Assembly (NCBI GenBank): GCA_020024475.1
Contig: JAHHTS010000005.1
Span: forward strand, 1 to 56,344
DNA from: Oscillospiraceae bacterium
GTDB taxonomy: Bacteria > Bacillota > Clostridia > Oscillospirales > Ruminococcaceae
DNA: 56,344 bases
Direction: 5' to 3'
A program made the position numbers and the translations under genes. Below are positions 8,327-17,985 of this stretch, in pieces (position 1 is the first letter of the stretch; the number at the start of each line of letters is the position of its first letter). The notes under the pieces were generated by a model. That model ran no database searches, had not been told where the DNA came from, and saw only the letters and a list, made by a program, of their open reading frames with translations.

Positions 8327-8830
8327 TTAGTAATTATTATAATGAACTCTCGTTTCATCGTAACGATCAACAAATTTATTTGCATTTTCATCATCAGGGT
8401 ATCCAATAGCTATGACAGCGAATGGTCTGATACTTTTTGGCAAATTGAACATATCAATCAAAAAACTTTCCCTAGGGTTATTTTTCCCTACACCCATCCA
8501 TACTGCTCCAAGGCCTTCTTCAACAACCTGCAATAGCAAATTTTCAGTGCATGCTCCTAGGTCTTGAGGTGCAAACTCTTGAGCTCTTAATCCTTGGCGT
8601 TCAAGTATTACTATTGCGATTGGGGCTTCCATCAGCATTTTAGAATAAGGACTAAACTCTGAAAGTTTTTCTACTTTATCTTTTTCATCAACTACGATGA
8701 ACTCCCATGGTTGCTGATTAGTTGCAGATGGTGCTTGCATTGCAGCTCGTATTATTTTTGAAATTTTTTCCTTTTCTACATCCTTAGCTTTAAATTTTCT
8801 AACACTACGACGATTAAAAATAGTATTCAT
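8327..8830 (-). CDS. Nitroreductase-family flavoprotein
   Basis: 167 residues, the compact FMN-dependent nitroreductase fold. Visible motifs: RRSVRKFKAKDV at the N-terminus (FMN phosphate binding), MQAPSATNQQPWEF, LGACTENLLLQVVEEGLGAVWMG (quoted in part: LGACTENLLL) and AIGYPDDE. Members reduce nitro compounds, quinones or flavins with NAD(P)H; the substrate cannot be predicted. A clear ribosome site (AGGAG) precedes the ATG. It stands alone between two terminators. Confidence 0.88.
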   Translation of the reverse strand: MNTIFNRRSVRKFKAKDVEKEKISKIIRAAMQAPSATNQQPWEFIVVDEKDKVEKLSEFSPYSKMLMEAPIAIVILERQGLRAQEFAPQDLGACTENLLLQVVEEGLGAVWMGVGKNNPRESFLIDMFNLPKSIRPFAVIAIGYPDDENANKFVDRYDETRVHYNNY

Positions 8831-8894
8831 ATTAGAATCTCCTTTTTAATTATTTATTTCATTTTATCATAAACAAAACAAATTTTCAAAGTAA

Positions 8895-8915
8895 AAGGCG
8901 GCAATAAGCCGCCTT
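8895..8915 (-). terminator. Terminator downstream of threonine aldolase
   Basis: AAGGCGGC (8895-8902), loop AATAA, GCCGCCTT (8908-8915), directly after the ltaE stop on the minus strand, followed by TTTTAC. Confidence 0.85.
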
Positions 8916-8916
8916 A

Positions 8917-9954
8917 TTAAATATTTTCATTAAGTATTTTTTCAAACACATCGCAAACTCTTTCAACATCCGCCCTTGAAACATCATTGTTAGTTATAAA
9001 GCGAAGTAACCCGCCTTCCTCTCCTGCCATTTTAATACCATGCTCAAGCATTTTACCTGGCAAAGAATATACGAACTCTTTAGATTTTTCAAGCTTGAAG
9101 AACACCATATTGATATCCACATTATCCATAAGCACCTTAACGCCCTTCATTTTATTAAGACGATTTGCCATGTATTTTGCATTATCATGATCATCTTTAA
9201 GTCGGTCTATCATTTTTTCAAGTGCAATAATGCCACAAGCAGCAACCAATCCTGCTTGACGCATTCCGCCTCCCAAAAGTTTGCGATTTTTTCTTGCTTT
9301 TTCTATAAATTCTTTACTTCCGCAAAGTACGCTTCCAACTGGTGCACACAATCCTTTAGATAGGCACACCATAACACTATCACTATATTGTGTTATCTCA
9401 GTGGCGTCAACACCAAGAGATATCGCCGCATTAAAAAGTCTAGCTCCATCCAAATGTACTGGCAAGTTATGTTCTTTAGCTTTATTATAACAAGCTTTCA
9501 TTTGAGATACGCTCATAACTTTACCATTTGTAAGTGCATTTTCCATACAAACAAGACTTGTCCTTGGAAGACAAAATTGGTCTTTTGAGCGGCAAGATTT
9601 TTCTATAAGTTCAGGGGTTAGCATATCATCTGGAGTATCAATTACTTTTAATGTGACTCCACTTAAAACCGCCGCTGCACCTACTTCATGTACAACAATA
9701 TGACTGCCAGCGGAAATTATTATTTCATCTCCACGAACTGTATGAGTCATAACCGCCAGCTGATTTCCCATAGTACCACTCGCAACAAAAAGTCCAGCTT
9801 CTTTTCCAACTTTTTGTGCGCATAGCTGTTCTAGATTCTTTACTGTTGGGTCGTCACCATATTCATCATCACCAACTGGTGCTGTATACATAGCGTCTCG
9901 CATTTCTTGTGTAGGCTGAGTTACACTGTCTGAACGCAAATCAATATAATTCAT
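8917..9954 (-). CDS. ltaE: Low-specificity L-threonine aldolase
   Basis: 345 residues, fold-type I PLP enzyme. It cleaves L-threonine or allo-threonine to glycine and acetaldehyde. The PLP lysine is Lys200 in [12 protein letters not shown]; the cofactor aspartate is in [10 protein letters not shown] (Asp169). The N-terminal [11 protein letters not shown] and [11 protein letters not shown] are diagnostic of threonine aldolase. AGGAG precedes the ATG. The start is 9 bases after the stop of the CinA fusion gene, so they are likely co-transcribed. The glycine product could feed the one-carbon pool that also uses formate-THF ligase nearby. Confidence 0.93.
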   Translation of the reverse strand: MNYIDLRSDSVTQPTQEMRDAMYTAPVGDDEYGDDPTVKNLEQLCAQKVGKEAGLFVASGTMGNQLAVMTHTVRGDEIIISAGSHIVVHEVGAAAVLSGVTLKVIDTPDDMLTPELIEKSCRSKDQFCLPRTSLVCMENALTNGKVMSVSQMKACYNKAKEHNLPVHLDGARLFNAAISLGVDATEITQYSDSVMVCLSKGLCAPVGSVLCGSKEFIEKARKNRKLLGGGMRQAGLVAACGIIALEKMIDRLKDDHDNAKYMANRLNKMKGVKVLMDNVDINMVFFKLEKSKEFVYSLPGKMLEHGIKMAGEEGGLLRFITNNDVSRADVERVCDVFEKILNENI

Positions 9955-9963
9955 TTTAACTCC

Positions 9964-12900
9964 TTATTTAATACTCTGAATTGTAACACCAGTATAATAA
10001 TGGTTAAGTATTTGTGAATAACTCCATCCCTCATTTTGTGCATAAAGTTGAGCACCCCACTGACTCATACCAACCCCATGTCCATACCCTTGTGTAACAA
10101 TAGTAAAGTTTCCATCTGCATAGTTTATTGTAAATGCCGCACTTCTAAGCGGTATTCCTGCATCCGCCATTATATCAGTAGCAAAGTAGTAACCTGTTAT
10201 ATTTCTTGTATTTCCATTTTCGGCAATATACGTGGTGGCATCGCCAACTTTCATTCTGCGTACATATCCACCATCTGTATAGTCCACAACGCTAAACCAA
10301 TTTTCTGCCTGTTCCTCATCAAGGGTGATGTTCAATCTTTCTTCAAGTATTCCTTTCATCTGTTCAAGAGAAATTGTGTAAACTTTTTCAAATCCAGGTG
10401 ACTGATAGTCATATTTACTTTCAACAGATTGTAAGTGGGAATGATTGGTGCCCCATACTTGACTTGGTGGGTTTGTCCTCCCTGAAACTGATGCACAATA
10501 AGGTGCATAGGCTGGTCTGCCACCAATAGTAATAATTTGATTAGAAACTTGGCTGACTGCATTAACTATTCGTTGACTAGGACTAGTTCTTCCAGAAACA
10601 GAAGGAGCTTTTACGCCACGATTATACTCATATTCTATAAATGTATGTGTGGCAACTGCTTGTGCTTTAAGTGCTTCTGGATTCCATGAAGAGCTCATTT
10701 CAATAGCTACAATCTGACTTAAAATCTGTGTCGCTGGTCCTGAAACAACTTGACCATTCATAGTTACTGTAAGTATTTCTTCACCTGGAGTTGGTGTAAG
10801 GTCTGGTTTTTCAGTAGGCTTAGTCTCTGCAGGTGGTGTTGGTGTATTTGTAGGTTTTGGAGCAATAGGCTTTGGTATTTCTGCTGGATTATTTGGATTA
10901 ACTGAATCACTGTTTGGTTTTGAACTTTGACTAACTGCTGGTTTTTCAATTACGTTTGAAGATGAGCCAATATGTACCGAATTATTTTCGCTAGGAATAG
11001 AGGTAGTTGGATATGACGGAGAGTCTAACAGTTCCTCAACCGGCCAAGAATGCCAGTTATCTCTATCGTAAACTTCTTGAGCATACAAAATTGCATCTGC
11101 TGCATTTTCATTCGTAAGTCCAGTTTTTTTCATATACCAATCCGAATAAATAGCAACGCTTTTCGTGTCAACGCTTGGAAACACATTACGATTGCCCTCA
11201 ATGGCAAAAGCAACGGCATATTTATTTTTTCCAGCATCTTGAACAAGGCTTATAATTTTATTTGAATCATTTACAATTATATCTACATCAAATATACTTC
11301 TAGCACGTACCTCAACTATAAATTCCTGTTTATCTTTGGTCATATAAAGTTTGTCAAGTTCATTAGATGAAAAAGTACCTACTGCAAAAATTTGAAAATC
11401 TTTCCAGCCATTGTCATCAAATAAAACAAATGATGAATTCTCTCTAATCGAATTTAGATTAGTAAAATCAAAAATGTTTTCGACTGTAAAACCAGAAACA
11501 TATTTATAGTCATTTATATAACTATCTGAAAGAAGGAATACGCCTCCATCTTCTACTGTTTCATAATTTTTAAAAATTGGAAATTCTTTTTTGGAATTTT
11601 TAAATGTCATCCAACCATGAATATTTGGGTTTTGAGAACCCAGATTAGCAATCATTTTTACTGTAGATTTCTCAAAACCACTGGAAAAAAAATCATTTGA
11701 TTGCCTATTTGTTAAAATTGTATCTAAGCTTTTTGGGGCTTTATGGATAACGCTATTTACCTTTGAAGTAATAGTATGCACTATACTTGGATAATCAACT
11801 TTATTTAATTTTAAATTTCCATCATGTTTAAGCCAAAGGTATCCGAAAGCGATTACTAATGATAAAGCAATTAGTGAAATAAATGCTAAAACGGCCTTAA
11901 AAAAACCCCTTTTTTTCTTTGGTTTTTCTTCCAATTCTTCTTTAAAATCATCTGTGTAGTCATCAATAATTCTTGAACTATCACAATGCAAATTATCAAT
12001 TACACAGCGAAGCAAATCTAGTGCATTCTGTGTTGCAAGATAAGTAATTCTTTGTCTAGTACCTGAAAAACTGCATTTTTTCACAAATGTCTTGTCTCTC
12101 GTTGCCACAGCTACATATACAGTTCCGACCGGTTCTTGAGGTGTTCCACCGCTAGGTCCCGCATAACCTGTTGTAGCTACAGCATAATCAGCCCCACTCT
12201 TCTTTCTTATTCCCTGTGCCATTTGGCACACAACAGGGGAAGAAACAGCAGTATATATTTCAAGATCTTTTTCACTGACACCTAAAACATTATGCTTTTG
12301 TTCATTTGAGTAAGTGCAAGCACCTATTGAAAAGACTTCAGATGCTCCAGAAACACTTGTTATTCTTGAACTAAGCAGACCTCCTGTGCAGCTCTCAGCA
12401 GTTGCAACCGATTTGTTTAGAAATTTTAGTTTATTTACAATTACAGATTCAATATTATCAACATCTACACCATAAATATATTTGTGTATTACACTATCTA
12501 TCTTTTCATAGAGCTTATCTAGCATATCATTTGCAATACTTTTTTCTTGTGCCAAAGCTGTTATACGAATAGTTACTTCGCCTTCATTTGCATAAAGGGC
12601 TGCGGTTGGATTTTCCCCTTCTAAAAGCAAATGAATCTTTTCTTCAAGAGCACTTTCACCTATTCCTACAACTTTTATATATCTAGAAACTATTGCTCCT
12701 TGAACTAATTTAGATAGCATCGGCATAACTTGGTGTTCCATCATATTTCTCATTTCTTTTGGAACTCCTGGCATGAGAATAGCAAGTTTTTCTCCATCGA
12801 TAAAAACTATACCTGGTGCTGTTCCATAATTATTTTCAAGGAAACGACCTCTTTCTGGAACATATGCTTGTCTTTTATTATTTTCAGTCATTACACGACC

Positions 12901-13218
12901 GGTATGCTTAAAGTAATCTTGTATATTATCACAGATTCTCTGATTAAAAACCAATTTATCATTATATACACTTGCAACTGTTTGTTTTGTAATATCATCA
13001 TCAGTTGGTCCAAGACCACCTGAATAAATAACAATATCACTGCGCTGTTTTGCAATAGTGGCTGCTTGGCGCAGCCTTTCAGGATTATCTCCTACAACCT
13101 GTTGATTATAAACCGATATTCCCAATTCAGAAAGCTTTCTTGATATAAACTGAGCATTAGTGTTAACAATATCACCAAGAAGCAGTTCAGTTCCGACACA
13201 AATTATTTCTGCTGTCAA
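9964..13218 (-). CDS. cinA: CinA - transmembrane - sortase B-like - SpoIID fusion protein
   Basis: 1084 residues in one uninterrupted frame. I chose a TTG start (13216-13218) because GAGGTG lies just before it and it gives the canonical CinA N-terminus (TAEIICVGTELLLG); the GTG at 13227 would add three residues. Residues 1-412 are a complete CinA: molybdopterin-binding-like part with GGLGPTDDD, then the NMN-deamidase PncC part with AESCTGG (274-280) and GYAGPSGGTPQEPVG. A basic linker KPKKKR precedes a membrane helix (about 441-463), so CinA is inside and the rest outside. Residues 517-682 resemble class B sortase but lack the catalytic Cys. A Pro/Thr/Ser-rich linker (732-812) leads to a SpoIID/LytB domain (815-1084) with the catalytic-type Glu in AIEMSSSW and terminal GYGHGVGMSQWGA. 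Domain calls are strong; the joint function is unknown. Confidence 0.9.
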   Translation of the reverse strand: MTAEIICVGTELLLGDIVNTNAQFISRKLSELGISVYNQQVVGDNPERLRQAATIAKQRSDIVIYSGGLGPTDDDITKQTVASVYNDKLVFNQRICDNIQDYFKHTGRVMTENNKRQAYVPERGRFLENNYGTAPGIVFIDGEKLAILMPGVPKEMRNMMEHQVMPMLSKLVQGAIVSRYIKVVGIGESALEEKIHLLLEGENPTAALYANEGEVTIRITALAQEKSIANDMLDKLYEKIDSVIHKYIYGVDVDNIESVIVNKLKFLNKSVATAESCTGGLLSSRITSVSGASEVFSIGACTYSNEQKHNVLGVSEKDLEIYTAVSSPVVCQMAQGIRKKSGADYAVATTGYAGPSGGTPQEPVGTVYVAVATRDKTFVKKCSFSGTRQRITYLATQNALDLLRCVIDNLHCDSSRIIDDYTDDFKEELEEKPKKKRGFFKAVLAFISLIALSLVIAFGYLWLKHDGNLKLNKVDYPSIVHTITSKVNSVIHKAPKSLDTILTNRQSNDFFSSGFEKSTVKMIANLGSQNPNIHGWMTFKNSKKEFPIFKNYETVEDGGVFLLSDSYINDYKYVSGFTVENIFDFTNLNSIRENSSFVLFDDNGWKDFQIFAVGTFSSNELDKLYMTKDKQEFIVEVRARSIFDVDIIVNDSNKIISLVQDAGKNKYAVAFAIEGNRNVFPSVDTKSVAIYSDWYMKKTGLTNENAADAILYAQEVYDRDNWHSWPVEELLDSPSYPTTSIPSENNSVHIGSSSNVIEKPAVSQSSKPNSDSVNPNNPAEIPKPIAPKPTNTPTPPAETKPTEKPDLTPTPGEEILTVTMNGQVVSGPATQILSQIVAIEMSSSWNPEALKAQAVATHTFIEYEYNRGVKAPSVSGRTSPSQRIVNAVSQVSNQIITIGGRPAYAPYCASVSGRTNPPSQVWGTNHSHLQSVESKYDYQSPGFEKVYTISLEQMKGILEERLNITLDEEQAENWFSVVDYTDGGYVRRMKVGDATTYIAENGNTRNITGYYFATDIMADAGIPLRSAAFTINYADGNFTIVTQGYGHGVGMSQWGAQLYAQNEGWSYSQILNHYYTGVTIQSIK

Positions 13219-13249
13219 TTTCTTCACCTCTTTTAGGTATTATAAAAAT

Positions 13250-14434
13250 TTACTGAACATTTATTCTCAATTTTTCAGCTTCTACAGCTGCCGATTCTTC
13301 AAGGCGGAAAAGTTCTTCTAATCCCATTGACTTTTCAGCTTCAACAACTTCCTCAAGGCTAGGTTTAGTCTTTGGATGAGGTGGTGTAAAAATTGTACAA
13401 CAATCCTCATAAGGGAGAATAGATGTTTCAAATGTATCTATTTTTCTTGCAATATCCGTAATTTCAGTTTTGTCCATACCGATTACAGGGCGGAAAATAG
13501 GCATATTAACACTTGCATTTGTTGCTGTTATAGCTGAAAGTGTCTGTGATGCAACTTGCCCAAGACTTTCACCTGTTATAATTGCCCCTGCACCGTACTT
13601 ATTTGCAAGATTTTCAGTAATTCTCATCATACTTCGACGCATAAGAATCGTAAACAATTCTGGCACACCATTATCTCTTATATACTCCTGAACTGTTGTA
13701 AAAGGCACAATGAACAAATTCATATCACCTGTGTAGTCAACGACTTTTTCACAAAGTGTGATAACTTTCTGTCTTGCTCTTTCGCTTGTATATGGAGGTG
13801 AGGCAAAATGAACTGACATAATACTCATGCCTCTTTTCGCCATCATATATGCAGCAACTGGACTGTCAATACCACCTGAAAGCATAAGTGCACCTTTGCC
13901 TGATGAGGAAACTGGCATTCCACCTGCACCTGGCTGTTTTGCCTCATGAATATATGCGCCAAAGTCACGTATTTCTACCATAACTGTAACTTGTGGATTG
14001 TGAACATCTACTTTCAAATGTGGAAATTTTCTCAATATAGCTGCTCCAATCTCTTTTGAGATTTCCAGTGAACCCATTGGAAATGATTTATCGCTTCTTT
14101 TTGCAGCAACTTTAAATGTTCTTGCATCATGCAATGTATCCTCAAGATATATAGGAGCAATTTCAGCAATTTTATCAAAATTTTTCTCAGTTACAACAGC
14201 TTTTGAAACAGCTGCAATACCAAAAATCTTTTTCACTTTTTCAAAAGCACCATCAACATCACTAAACTCATCTTCTGGTTCAATATAGAATGTGCTTTGT
14301 GCTTTATAAACTTTAAATTGTCCTAAATTTTTAATTCTTCGACGAATAGATTTTGCAAGTTGTGCTTCAAATGTGGATTTATTAAGTCCTTTGAGTGCCA
14401 TTTCACCCAAGTAACACATTATAAGTTGTTTCAT
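13250..14434 (-). CDS. thiI: tRNA 4-thiouridine sulfurtransferase ThiI
   Basis: 394 residues. An N-terminal ferredoxin-like domain and a THUMP domain (to about 165) bind tRNA; the PP-loop ATPase follows with SGGIDSP (186-192). It adenylates U8 of tRNA so sulfur can be inserted, giving s4U. The C-terminal rhodanese domain of E. coli ThiI is absent, as in most Firmicutes, which use a dedicated cysteine desulfurase as direct sulfur source. That partner is the gene immediately upstream, separated by one base. Intact C-terminal domain DCCTIFTPPHPKTKP is present. Confidence 0.95.
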   Translation of the reverse strand: MKQLIMCYLGEMALKGLNKSTFEAQLAKSIRRRIKNLGQFKVYKAQSTFYIEPEDEFSDVDGAFEKVKKIFGIAAVSKAVVTEKNFDKIAEIAPIYLEDTLHDARTFKVAAKRSDKSFPMGSLEISKEIGAAILRKFPHLKVDVHNPQVTVMVEIRDFGAYIHEAKQPGAGGMPVSSSGKGALMLSGGIDSPVAAYMMAKRGMSIMSVHFASPPYTSERARQKVITLCEKVVDYTGDMNLFIVPFTTVQEYIRDNGVPELFTILMRRSMMRITENLANKYGAGAIITGESLGQVASQTLSAITATNASVNMPIFRPVIGMDKTEITDIARKIDTFETSILPYEDCCTIFTPPHPKTKPSLEEVVEAEKSMGLEELFRLEESAAVEAEKLRINVQ

Positions 14435-14435
14435 T

Positions 14436-15572
14436 TTATCTTTTCACTTTCTGTAATTTTTCTATTGCTAATTTCAAAGCACTGATAAGAGCAATTACAT
14501 CTTCCTCTGTATTCTGCACTCCGAAAGAAATTCTAATGGCGCTATCTATGAGATTTTGCGAAAGTTTCATAACTTCCAAAGTATGGCTTTGACTTCCTTT
14601 AGAGCACGCTGAACCTGATGAAACGCAAATTCCCATACTATCAAGGAAATGCAGTAATGTTTCACTTCTGTAACCAGTAAATGAAATATTTACTGTATAT
14701 GGGGCAGCATCATCAGGACTGTTGATTATGACATTGTCAAATTCGTTAAGTCTTTCCAACAATTTGGATTTTAGATTAGAGTAATGCAGCAAATTTCTTG
14801 AAATAGTTGGTTTCAAAATTTCACAAGCTTTTGCAACCCCTTGAATATAATGAATATTTTCAGTTCCAGCACGAAGTCCTCTTTCCTGACCACCGCCAAG
14901 AAAAACCGGCTTTATATTTGTACCACTACGAATATATAAACCACCAATTCCTTTTGGTCCATTAATTTTATGTGCTGAAAAAGAAAGCGTTTCTATTTTA
15001 AGTTTTTTAACATCAATCGGATATTTCATAAAACTTTGAACAGCATCTATATGTATGGCAGTTCTTGAATTTTTTTCTTTTATCTTAGAACAAATTTTTT
15101 CTATATCTAATTTAGCACCAGTCTCATTATTAACATGAATAAGGCTAACAAGACAAGTTTTGCTATCTACTGCGTCAATTATTTCTTGATAATTTATATT
15201 TCCACTTTTATCAGGATTGATATAAACTGCTTCAAAACCTAATTCTTCGAGCATGCCGAAAGGATTTCTTACAGACGGGTGTTCGTATCCTGTGGTAATA
15301 ATCTTTTTACCCCAATTTTTTCTTGCAAGTGCCAATCCGTAAATAGCTATATTATTACTTTCGCTGGCACAAGAAGTAAAATATAATTCGCTAGATTTTG
15401 CTCCAATGCAACTTGCAATAAATGTTCTAGCTTTATTTATTTCCATTTCACTCTGCGCTCCAATAGTATAAAGAGACGACGGATTACCAAAGGTATTTTT
15501 CATACTTTCATAAATCGTTTTTGCTACTTCTGGATTGACAGGAGTTGTTGCCGCATTGTCAAGATAAATCAT
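14436..15572 (-). CDS. Cysteine desulfurase paired with ThiI
   Basis: 378 residues from the ATG at 15572; an in-frame ATG at 15581 is directly on top of the AAAGG ribosome site and is less likely. PLP-dependent class V aminotransferase fold that takes sulfur from cysteine as a persulfide. The PLP lysine is Lys202 in SAHKINGPKGIGG; the sulfur-accepting cysteine is Cys323 in SSGSACSKGS. It lies one base from thiI and matches the NifZ-type partner role known in Bacillus for s4U synthesis. The window contains a second desulfurase (45180-46355) tied to the Fe-S scaffold and MnmA. Confidence 0.93.
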   Translation of the reverse strand: MIYLDNAATTPVNPEVAKTIYESMKNTFGNPSSLYTIGAQSEMEINKARTFIASCIGAKSSELYFTSCASESNNIAIYGLALARKNWGKKIITTGYEHPSVRNPFGMLEELGFEAVYINPDKSGNINYQEIIDAVDSKTCLVSLIHVNNETGAKLDIEKICSKIKEKNSRTAIHIDAVQSFMKYPIDVKKLKIETLSFSAHKINGPKGIGGLYIRSGTNIKPVFLGGGQERGLRAGTENIHYIQGVAKACEILKPTISRNLLHYSNLKSKLLERLNEFDNVIINSPDDAAPYTVNISFTGYRSETLLHFLDSMGICVSSGSACSKGSQSHTLEVMKLSQNLIDSAIRISFGVQNTEEDVIALISALKLAIEKLQKVKR

Positions 15573-15690
15573 AAAAGACATCCTTTCATTAAACTATGTT
15601 TTTATGAGTATTATAATTTCATACTATCTTTGTAATTATATCACATTAAAATAAATTTGTACAATCTTTTAAATTATATATATAATGTCA

Positions 15691-15720
15691 TTTACAATTA
15701 TTTTAGTTTTGTTGTATAAT
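15691..15720 (+). promoter_or_regulatory. Promoter of fhs
   Basis: TTTACA (15691-15696), 18-base spacer, TATAAT (15715-15720). The predicted leader is about 60 bases and ends in GGAGG (15772-15776), nine bases before the ATG. The leader is too short to hold a known riboswitch. Confidence 0.65.
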
Positions 15721-15785
15721 AAATTTTGTTAAAAAATATTCGTAAGTAAAACACAAAACATACAGCGATATGGAGGATAAGCAAC

Positions 15786-17453
15786 ATGAAAAGCGATATA
15801 GAAATTGCTCAATCAGCAAATATGTTACCGATTGAAGAAATTGCCAAAAAGCTTAGTCTTTCTAGACAAGAAATAAGTCTTTATGGTGATTACAAAGCTA
15901 AAATCAATCTTAATAAAGTTAAAGATATTAAGAATAAAGATGGTAAACTAATTCTTGTGACAGCAATTAGTCCTACACCTGCAGGTGAAGGTAAAACAAC
16001 AACCAGTATTGGATTAGGAGATGGTTTATCAAGACTTGGTAAAAATGTAGTTCTAGCTTTAAGAGAACCAAGCCTCGGTCCTGTTTTTGGTGTTAAAGGT
16101 GGTGCCGCAGGTGGTGGTTATGCCCAAGTAGTTCCTATGGAAGATATCAATCTTCATTTTACTGGTGACCTTCATGCAATTGGAGCCGCAAATAATCTTC
16201 TTGCAGCAATTATCGATAACCATATTTATCAAGGAAATCAGTTACAAATTGACCCTAGAAGAGTTACATGGAAGCGTTGTGTGGACATGAATGATAGACA
16301 GCTTCGTTTTATTACAGATGGTCTTGGTGGAAAAGCTAATGGTACTCCACGAGAAGATGGTTATGATATTACAGTGGCTAGTGAAATTATGGCTGTATTT
16401 TGTCTGGCTTCTGATTTAGCAGATCTTAAAGAAAGACTCTCAAAAATTGTAATTGGCTACACTTTTGCAGGTAAAGCAGTAACAGTTAAGGAGCTCGGAT
16501 GCGCAGGTGCACTTGCTGCCCTATTAAAAGATGCAATAAATCCTAACCTTGTCCAGACACTCGAAAATACACCTTGTCTTATACATGGTGGTCCATTCGC
16601 AAATATTGCTCATGGGTGCAATAGTGCCGTAGCAACAAAACTTGCACTAAAACTAGGCGACTATGTAGTTACAGAGGCTGGATTTGGTGCTGATCTTGGT
16701 GCTGAAAAATTTCTTGATATAAAATGTCGTATGAATAATCTCACACCTAACGCTGTAGTTATTGTTGCAACAATTAGAGCTCTAAAACACCATGGTGGTG
16801 TTGCAAAATCTGAACTCAATAATGAAAATATTGAAGCTCTTAAAGCCGGTCTTCCAAACCTTGGCAGACACATTCACAATATAAAAGATAACTTTAATCT
16901 TCCATGCGTTGTAGCTCTTAACTCTTTTCCATCAGATACACAAGCAGAAAGAGAAGCTGTTTATGACTATTGCAAAGACCTAGGTATTGAATGTGCTTTA
17001 AGTGATGTTTTCGCTAAAGGTGGAGAAGGCGGTATTGAACTTGCAAATAAAGTTCTTGATATAATTGATGATAATGCAAAAATCAATTTTGCTTATAATG
17101 ATGATATTACAGTAGACGAAAAAATAAAAACTATCTGTACAAAAATATATGGAGCTAAAGATGTCATATTTGCAAAACCTGCCATAACTATGCTTAAAAC
17201 TCTGGCAGCTGAAGGTTATGATAAACTCCCTGTCTGCATTGCAAAAACTCAGTACTCATTTTCTGATGATGCTAAGCTTCTTTCTGCTCCTACCGACTTT
17301 ACAATGACAGTAAGAGAACTTCGACTATCTGCCGGTGCTGGATTCGTTGTTGCTGTTATGGGTGAAATAATGACAATGCCTGGATTGCCTAAAGTTCCTG
17401 CAGCACTAGCGATTGATGTTGATGAAAATGGTGTTATAAAAGGCTTATTCTAA
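15786..17453 (+). CDS. fhs: Formate-tetrahydrofolate ligase
   Basis: 555 residues, standard length. ATP-dependent formylation of tetrahydrofolate, feeding one-carbon units to purines, formyl-Met-tRNA and, in acetogens, the methyl branch of the Wood-Ljungdahl pathway. The P-loop is [14 protein letters not shown]; other motifs are [19 protein letters not shown] (PEPS/[12 protein letters not shown] signatures) and [11 protein letters not shown]. It has its own promoter and terminator. Presence of Fhs alone does not show acetogenesis, since no other pathway genes are here. Confidence 0.97.
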   Translation: MKSDIEIAQSANMLPIEEIAKKLSLSRQEISLYGDYKAKINLNKVKDIKNKDGKLILVTAISPTPAGEGKTTTSIGLGDGLSRLGKNVVLALREPSLGPVFGVKGGAAGGGYAQVVPMEDINLHFTGDLHAIGAANNLLAAIIDNHIYQGNQLQIDPRRVTWKRCVDMNDRQLRFITDGLGGKANGTPREDGYDITVASEIMAVFCLASDLADLKERLSKIVIGYTFAGKAVTVKELGCAGALAALLKDAINPNLVQTLENTPCLIHGGPFANIAHGCNSAVATKLALKLGDYVVTEAGFGADLGAEKFLDIKCRMNNLTPNAVVIVATIRALKHHGGVAKSELNNENIEALKAGLPNLGRHIHNIKDNFNLPCVVALNSFPSDTQAEREAVYDYCKDLGIECALSDVFAKGGEGGIELANKVLDIIDDNAKINFAYNDDITVDEKIKTICTKIYGAKDVIFAKPAITMLKTLAAEGYDKLPVCIAKTQYSFSDDAKLLSAPTDFTMTVRELRLSAGAGFVVAVMGEIMTMPGLPKVPAALAIDVDENGVIKGLF

Positions 17454-17464
17454 ATATTAAAAAC

Positions 17465-17494
17465 AAAAAACCGCAGTAAAACTGCGGTTTTTTA
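17465..17494 (+). terminator. Terminator of fhs
   Basis: AAAAAACCGCAGT, loop AAA, ACTGCGGTTTTTT. Stem at 17471-17477 and 17481-17487, with a T run following. Confidence 0.92.
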
Positions 17495-17584
17495 TTTTTA
17501 AAAATTAATAATTTAAATTTACACATTTTAGTGACAAATTTTAAACCAAAATATTACATCTATCCAAATTGATATAAATTTAAA

Positions 17585-17923
17585 TTATTTAGAGTTTTTA
17601 AAAGCAATAAATCCATTTTCAAAAGCCATAATAAAGCAAATAAGAGCCATTGTTATATTCATAGAGCTTGTTACAAAATTATACATTGCAAACATCATAG
17701 CAATAAACGCATAAACAATAAGCTTCATAAATGAACTACGCTGTAAATGCAAATCATAGGAATTATCAGCTGCTGTTTTCGCAAAAAAGCTTAGAGCAAG
17801 CACTATTCCTATTATAGCAAATGAAAACACAGATGCTGTAAATGGAGAAATAACAAAAAGTATACCTAAAGTAGTAGAAAGCACTGTATTTAAAAGTAAA
17901 ATGTTTTTAACCTTATTTGGCAT
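17585..17923 (-). CDS. Small four-helix membrane protein, possibly HdeD/DUF308-like
   Basis: 112 residues, nearly all hydrophobic, with about four membrane helices (roughly residues 7-24, 28-46, 65-82, 86-106). The first half (LNTVLSTTLGILFVISPF) has the pattern of helix pairs in HdeD-type DUF308 proteins, but it is shorter than they are and the match is only by eye. A GGAAGG ribosome site precedes the ATG. It lies downstream of the division operon but is separated from ctpA by a strong terminator, so it is probably expressed separately or by read-through. Function unknown. Confidence 0.6.
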   Translation of the reverse strand: MPNKVKNILLLNTVLSTTLGILFVISPFTASVFSFAIIGIVLALSFFAKTAADNSYDLHLQRSSFMKLIVYAFIAMMFAMYNFVTSSMNITMALICFIMAFENGFIAFKNSK

Positions 17924-17952
17924 AATTGTTCCTTCCTATCAATTTTAAAAAA

Positions 17953-17980
17953 TCGGGCTTAATTGTTTAATTAAGCCCGA
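17953..17980 (-). terminator. Terminator of the ftsEX-ctpA operon
   Basis: TCGGGCTTAATT (17953-17964), loop GTTT, AATTAAGCCCGA (17969-17980); on the minus strand the stem is followed by TTTTTT. It begins 6 bases after the ctpA stop. Confidence 0.92.
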
Positions 17981-17985
17981 AATAA

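Noticed and set aside
10356-10949. Short minus-strand frames rich in Gln and Leu within the fusion gene
   Set aside because: Other-frame readings of the SpoIID part and its Pro/Thr linker; the in-frame domains are unambiguous.
15721-15785. Tetrahydrofolate riboswitch before fhs
   Set aside because: The leader after the promoter is about 60 bases with no THF-aptamer core or terminator.
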